Assembly (NCBI GenBank): GCA_002391185.1
Contig: DGRY01000114.1
Coordinates: 1-5,370 of the forward strand
Direction: 5' to 3'
Source of the DNA: Prevotella sp. UBA4376
GTDB taxonomy: Bacteria; Bacteroidota; Bacteroidia; Bacteroidales; Bacteroidaceae
Length of the DNA stretch: 5,370 nt
The notes under the pieces are model-generated. The model was not told the DNA's origin. It ran no database searches and saw only the letters and a program-made list of their open reading frames with translations. Shown piece after piece: positions 1 to 5,370 of this stretch (positions within the stretch are counted from its first letter, which is position 1; each line of letters opens with the position of its first letter). A program made the position numbers and the translations under genes.

Positions 1-25
1 TGTATCTTTCTTGTAACTGTCCCAT
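1..25 (-). CDS. Possible start of a leftward gene, cut by window edge
   Basis: Reading leftward from an ATG at 25-23 gives eight open codons, MGQLQERY, before the window ends. The reading rests on position: an exact Bacteroidetes -7 box on the same strand (75-68) lies about 43 bases upstream, and the leader is AT-rich as usual in this phylum, with TTAAAG just before the ATG. Eight residues are too few to name a family, and no function is proposed. The true start could lie further left, outside the window. If real, the gene is transcribed divergently from the lipid kinase gene at 196. Confidence 0.35.
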
Positions 26-36
26 CTTTAATAGGT

Positions 37-48
37 GTAGAATTCTAC
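37..48. repeat. 12-bp perfect palindrome in leftward leader
   Basis: GTAGAATTCTAC is a perfect 12-bp palindrome. It lies between the minus-strand -7 box (68-75) and the possible leftward ATG (25), roughly 14-25 bases downstream of the expected transcription start. That position would suit an operator for a dimeric regulator. A single 12-bp palindrome can also occur by chance, and no known regulator site is recognised. Confidence 0.3.
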
Positions 49-67
49 GTTTTTATATTTCAAGGTG

Positions 68-75
68 CAAAGATA
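68..75 (-). promoter_or_regulatory. Bacteroidetes -7 box, leftward promoter
   Basis: The minus strand reads TATCTTTG followed by CA, an exact match to the TAnnTTTG element of the Bacteroidetes primary sigma factor. No convincing -33 TTG/TTTG is seen at the usual 19-21 base spacing; the nearest TTG is about 31 bases upstream. It would drive the gene leaving the window on the left. Confidence 0.55.
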
Positions 76-168
76 CAAAAAAGAATGGTATAATTACCCT
101 TTTTTACAAGAAAAGTGCTTTTTCCACAATTTTAAGTACATCACAATAGAAGTTATCTTCAATTTTAT

Positions 169-176
169 TAACTTTG
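169..176 (+). promoter_or_regulatory. Bacteroidetes -7 box upstream of lipid kinase gene
   Basis: TAACTTTG matches TAnnTTTG exactly and is part of TAACTTTGCAG (169-179), the same 11-mer found upstream of lon. Transcription would begin near 181-183, leaving a leader of only about 13-15 bases before the ATG at 196, with no Shine-Dalgarno sequence. No clear -33 TTG is present at the expected distance. Confidence 0.6.
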
Positions 177-195
177 CAGACAAATAGAAAGCATT

Positions 196-1227
196 ATGAT
201 GAAGAAAAGAATTCTTTTTATAATGAACCCCATATCTGGCACAAGCAATAAGAAAGGTATTCCTGATCTGATACGCTCGGGGATTGACACCGAGCGTTTT
301 GACTATGAAATACGCCTTACTGAATATGCCGGACATGCTGCCGTAATTGCAGCAGAAGCAAGGGACAATCATATTGACATTGTCGTTGCCGTTGGAGGCG
401 ACGGAACTGTCAACGAAGTAGCCCGTTCACTCGTCCATTCTGATACTGCATTGGGCATTATTCCTTGCGGTTCGGGAAATGGTCTTGCTCGTCATCTTAT
501 GCTACCGTTGAATGTAAAGAAAGCCATTGCTGTAATAAACAAATGCGAGATTCACAAGCTCGACTATGGAGTTATCAATGGTCATGATTTCTTTTGTACC
601 TGCGGCATGGGATTTGACGCTTTCGTTAGTCAGAAGTTTGCTGAATCAGGCAAACGAGGCCCAATAACATACCTCGAAAATATCTTACGTGAAGGACTTA
701 AATATAAGCCAGAGACCTATGTTGTTGAGGACGAAACTGGCACCAAACGCTACAAGGCGTTCCTCATTTCGTGTGCAAATGCCTCACAATACGGAAACAA
801 TGCCTATATAGCTCCACAGGCTTCTATGAGCGATGGGTTGCTTGATGTTGTTATCATGGAACCTTTTGACGTTATAGATGCCACTCAGGTGAGTATTGAC
901 ATGATGAACAAGACTCTTGACAAAAATTCAAAAATCAAGACGTTTAGATGCAAGCAACTGCATATTCATCGCAGTCAAGAAGGTGTTATACATTATGACG
1001 GTGACCCTGTAATGACAGGAAAAGACATTGATATTCATCTTGAAGAAAAAGGAATAAACATTGTTGTAAACGCTGATGCAAACAAAAACCAGCGCAAGCC
1101 CAACATGTTACAAAATGCAGCAGCTCAACTGTTTAATGAATTAAATTCTATGCGCGAAGATATTCAAAAGCAGAACAGACACATACAGGCTCTGAGCAAG
1201 GTTATACAACGTAAGTTAAATCTGTAA
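196..1227 (+). CDS. YegS/BmrU-type diacylglycerol or lipid kinase
   Basis: A 343-residue member of the diacylglycerol kinase catalytic family, which transfers ATP phosphate to a lipid hydroxyl at the membrane inner face. Visible motifs in order are: N-terminal strand and nucleotide-loop region RILFIMNPISGT (5-16), the signature GGDGT at 67-71 followed by NEV, GIIPCGSGNGLAR (87-99, matching the usual GxxPxGTxNdfAR), CGMGFDA (136-142), YGNNAYIAPQASMSDGLLDV (199-218), and DGD at 268-270 in the C-terminal sandwich. Family members are usually about 290-310 residues. Here about 45 extra residues (roughly 297-343) form a polar, helix-prone tail. No transmembrane segment or signal peptide is seen. 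The start could be the ATG at 196 or the one at 199; nothing separates them. The lipid substrate cannot be told from sequence: diacylglycerol is the default, and sphingoid or other lipids are possible in Bacteroidales. The gene stands alone and converges on trmN6. Confidence 0.9.
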   Translation: MMKKRILFIMNPISGTSNKKGIPDLIRSGIDTERFDYEIRLTEYAGHAAVIAAEARDNHIDIVVAVGGDGTVNEVARSLVHSDTALGIIPCGSGNGLARHLMLPLNVKKAIAVINKCEIHKLDYGVINGHDFFCTCGMGFDAFVSQKFAESGKRGPITYLENILREGLKYKPETYVVEDETGTKRYKAFLISCANASQYGNNAYIAPQASMSDGLLDVVIMEPFDVIDATQVSIDMMNKTLDKNSKIKTFRCKQLHIHRSQEGVIHYDGDPVMTGKDIDIHLEEKGINIVVNADANKNQRKPNMLQNAAAQLFNELNSMREDIQKQNRHIQALSKVIQRKLNL

Positions 1228-1257
1228 TATCCATAAGGCAAGAAGAGTATTACAGAT
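1220..1257. terminator. Inverted repeat across both convergent stop codons
   Basis: ATCTGTAATA (1220-1229) pairs perfectly with TATTACAGAT (1248-1257), a 10-bp stem with an 18-base loop. The kinase stop (1225-1227) is in the left arm and the trmN6 stop (1250-1252) in the right arm. The placement suggests a shared bidirectional terminator or 3'-end protecting hairpin. The stem is AT-rich, the loop is long, and neither side has a strong adjacent U tract (TTTAA on the minus side; T6 on the plus side only at 1270-1275), so termination strength is doubtful. Confidence 0.45.
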
Positions 1258-1972
1258 AAAACTCTGAACTTTTTTCATTAAACCAATCTGTTCTTGAGCC
1301 ATCTGAATTCTGCAAACAAACATCCATATTATCAATTGTGCCAGAACGCTGTTTACTAAATGCAAGTAAACAGCGTTTTGGCATTTTATGCCCTACTGTT
1401 CGCACCATGTATTTTCTTGTAAGAAAAAAGCCATGCAAGAAAGCCTCCGAACAGAACAAGTCTTCACATTCTACAGGAATAACCGCCGAAAACACACCAC
1501 CTGCTTTTATCAGCTTAGCCACCCCAGTAAACAAATCAGCATAGCTAAGCGTGTCTGTATGCCGAGCCTTGGCTCGCTCTGCATTAGGATTTTTCAACGA
1601 GTTGATAAAGTATGGAGGATTGCTTACTATAGAATCATACATTCCATCTGAAAAGTTACATTCTCCACATACGCTTGCAGCATAATTCTGCAAACTCTCT
1701 TCAACAACAGATACACGTTTTTTAAAAGGACTTTGAGCTATATTTTCTAATGCCTGACAGGCTGCTGAACTATCAATTTCAAGAGCATCAACATGAGCAT
1801 TTGGAAAACGCTGAGCCATCATCATAGCTATCAAGCCCGTTCCTGTACCAATATCAAGAATATTTTCTCCTCCCTCAGCCCAACAACCAAGAAGCACACC
1901 ATCGGTACCCACTTTCATGGCACACCGATCTTGCTTCACACTAAATTGCTTGAAACGAAATTCATCCTTCAT
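1250..1972 (-). CDS. trmN6: tRNA1(Val) adenine-37 N6-methyltransferase
   Basis: A 240-residue class I SAM-dependent methyltransferase of the TrmN6/YfiC family, which makes m6A at position 37, next to the anticodon of tRNA1(Val). The N-terminus FRFKQFSVKQDRCAMKVGTD (5-24) is characteristic of the family. The SAM-binding motif I is LDIGTGTGLI (39-48), the acidic motif II is EID (65-67), and the catalytic motif IV is NPPY (118-121), the signature of N6-adenine methylases. SLKNP and ARHTDTLS (136-143) are also family-typical. The chain ends in SEFYL, resembling the usual family C-terminus, so it looks complete. The start is supported because the conserved region begins five residues in. It is transcribed divergently from lon. 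No strong promoter is visible; the best candidate is TAGAATTG on the minus strand (2026-2019), one mismatch from TAnnTTTG. Residues 197-212 are encoded by a large inverted repeat. The exact tRNA target is inferred from the family. Confidence 0.9.
   Translation of the reverse strand: MKDEFRFKQFSVKQDRCAMKVGTDGVLLGCWAEGGENILDIGTGTGLIAMMMAQRFPNAHVDALEIDSSAACQALENIAQSPFKKRVSVVEESLQNYAASVCGECNFSDGMYDSIVSNPPYFINSLKNPNAERAKARHTDTLSYADLFTGVAKLIKAGGVFSAVIPVECEDLFCSEAFLHGFFLTRKYMVRTVGHKMPKRCLLAFSKQRSGTIDNMDVCLQNSDGSRTDWFNEKSSEFYL
1339..1387 (+). terminator. 19-bp-stem hairpin inside trmN6, likely plus-strand terminator
   Basis: Positions 1339-1357 (beginning TGCCAGAACG) pair with 1365-1383 (ending GTTTTGGCA) across a 7-base loop, AAATGCA. 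All 19 pairs form in plus-strand RNA, with one G-U wobble (G1344-U1378) and a possible outer wobble (G1338-U1384). In minus-strand trmN6 mRNA those positions become C-A mismatches, so the structure favours plus-strand RNA. A TTTT run (1384-1387) follows on the plus side. This fits an intrinsic terminator for the convergent lipid kinase transcript, placed about 110-160 bases past its stop and antisense to trmN6. The same bases encode trmN6 residues 197-212 (MPKRCLLAFSKQRSGT). Termination is inferred; the hairpin is seen directly. Confidence 0.6.
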
Positions 1973-2069
1973 GTCGTTAAAACGAAATTACTTGCTCTTT
2001 ATTGCATTACGCATTACACAATTCTACCAAAGGCAATATCTCATTTCTTTACTTTTTTATCATCTTAAA

Positions 2070-2113
2070 CCTCTATGATTCCTCTATAATGCCTCTATAA
2101 TGCGTCTATATTG
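2070..2113. repeat. Tandem array of four 11-bp units, core CTATA
   Basis: Four contiguous units: CCTCTATGATT (2070-2080), CCTCTATAATG (2081-2091), CCTCTATAATG (2092-2102) and CGTCTATATTG (2103-2113). Units 2 and 3 are identical. Unit 1 differs in its last base (T for G) and at position 8 (G for A). Unit 4 differs at position 2 (G for C) and position 9 (T for A). The period is close to one helical turn and is not a multiple of three. There are no spacers, so this is not CRISPR. Its layout is matched unit for unit by the array at 2201-2244. Confidence 0.9.
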
Positions 2114-2141
2114 AAAAACAGATATCATAATTGTATTTTTA

Positions 2142-2170
2142 TTGACGTTCCACAACCGCAGCTTACTTTG
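2142..2170 (+). promoter_or_regulatory. Weak promoter-like pair between the two arrays
   Basis: TTG (2142-2144), an 18-base spacer and TTACTTTG (2163-2170) resemble a Bacteroidetes -33/-7 pair, with one mismatch in the -7 box. If active toward lon, transcription would start near 2177 and the second repeat array would sit in a long lon leader. The lon-proximal box at 2342 is a better match, so this is a tentative second promoter. Confidence 0.2.
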
Positions 2171-2200
2171 AAATTAAGCCCAAATTTCATCCTGCTCTCG

Positions 2201-2244
2201 CCTTCGAAATTCCTTCGAGATGCCTTCGAGATGCGTTCGAGATG
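2201..2244. repeat. Tandem array of four 11-bp units, core TCGAG
   Basis: Four contiguous units: CCTTCGAAATT (2201-2211), CCTTCGAGATG (2212-2222), CCTTCGAGATG (2223-2233) and CGTTCGAGATG (2234-2244). As in the array at 2070-2113, units 2 and 3 are identical, unit 1 ends in ATT with the other purine at position 8, and unit 4 starts CG. The outer bases (1-3 and 9-11) match the first array at 23 of 24 positions. The five-base core (4-8) differs at every position in every unit. The array lies about 130 bp upstream of the lon start. Confidence 0.9.
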
Positions 2245-2341
2245 TAACACAAATTGCCTATTTAATTATCATTTTTGCCTTTTATACACCTTATTTAAAG
2301 GAAATTATATACTTGTCTTAAAGAATTTAAAAGAAAATACG

Positions 2342-2349
2342 TAACTTTG
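2342..2349 (+). promoter_or_regulatory. lon promoter -7 box
   Basis: TAACTTTG is an exact TAnnTTTG match within TAACTTTGCAG (2342-2352), identical to the box upstream of the lipid kinase. The nearest TTG upstream (2313-2315) is 26 bases away, longer than the usual 19-21, so the -33 element is weak. The start would be near 2355, giving a leader of about 20 bases (AT-rich, no Shine-Dalgarno) before the ATG at 2376. No CIRCE-type heat-shock repeat is seen. Confidence 0.65.
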
Positions 2350-2375
2350 CAGCCTAAAAGATTAAACATTCATTA

Positions 2376-5370
<2,995 letters not shown>

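Larger units (their letters stand above)
1973..2375. other. Divergent trmN6-lon intergenic region
   Basis: No convincing gene lies in these 403 bases. They hold, from left to right: the short AT-rich trmN6 leader with a tandem GCATTAC duplication (2004-2010, 2011-2017), a weak minus-strand -7 candidate (2019-2026), the first 11-bp repeat array (2070-2113), an 87-base spacer with a promoter-like TTG-N18-TTACTTTG (2142-2170), the second array (2201-2244), an AT-rich stretch (2245-2341) and the lon promoter. The open frame at 2111-2344 has no family resemblance and runs through the non-triplet repeats, so it is not called. Confidence 0.7.

Noticed and set aside
94..372. 92-residue minus-strand open frame overlapping the kinase start
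   Set aside because: It is antisense to the conserved kinase N-terminus, has no family motifs and covers the kinase promoter.
1388..1651. Plus-strand open frames within trmN6
   Set aside because: They are antisense shadows of the conserved methyltransferase and have no recognisable motifs.
1953..1989. Direct repeat AAACGAAATT (1953-1962 and 1980-1989) around the trmN6 start
   Set aside because: It is a single 10-bp repeat in AT-rich sequence, with one copy within the trmN6 coding sequence, so chance is a sufficient explanation.
2070..2244. CRISPR array or CRISPR-like locus
   Set aside because: Units are 11 bp and contiguous, with no 30-40 base spacers and no cas genes in the window.
2201..2244. 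RNA hairpin formed by the TCGA self-complementary core
   Set aside because: Units are direct repeats, pairing between them reaches only about 4 bp, and the other array's unit 1 lacks a palindromic core.
2111..2344. 77-residue open frame in the trmN6-lon gap
   Set aside because: It has no recognisable family, its frame crosses an 11-bp repeat array that is not a multiple of three, and it ends inside the lon -7 box.

Overview
The window looks like chromosomal DNA from a Bacteroidales bacterium, most likely a Prevotella-type genome. The evidence is three exact matches to the Bacteroidetes -7 promoter box TAnnTTTG (two inside an identical TAACTTTGCAG), AT-rich leaders without Shine-Dalgarno sequences, and protein sequences with a Bacteroidales flavour. 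The genus is inference. No mobile element, tRNA, rRNA or CRISPR array was seen.

Layout. Positions 1-25 (minus) hold what may be the first eight codons of a gene running leftward out of the window, with its own TAnnTTTG promoter. Positions 196-1227 (plus) encode a YegS/BmrU-type lipid or diacylglycerol kinase. It converges on trmN6 (1250-1972, minus), a tRNA A37 N6-methyltransferase. The 22-base gap between them sits inside an inverted repeat covering both stop codons. A much stronger hairpin, with a 19-bp stem, lies inside the 3' part of trmN6 and may be the real terminator for the kinase transcript. A 403-base divergent intergenic region (1973-2375) separates trmN6 from lon. Next come lon (2376-4847, plus), a complete ATP-dependent protease, and after only 2 bases tgt (4850 to the window end), the queuosine tRNA-guanine transglycosylase, cut by the edge. 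lon and tgt are probably one transcription unit.

The genes are ordinary housekeeping genes: lipid phosphorylation, two unrelated tRNA modifications and protein quality control. The unusual material is between them. The trmN6-lon gap holds two 44-bp arrays, each of four 11-bp units with no spacers. They share one template (CCT-N5-ATT, CCT-N5-ATG, CCT-N5-ATG, CGT-N5-ATG or nearly so), but the five-base core differs at every position between arrays while staying almost uniform within each. 23 of 24 frame positions match and 0 of 20 core positions match. This constant-frame, exchangeable-core design is the best candidate here for something undescribed. Its function cannot be read from the sequence.
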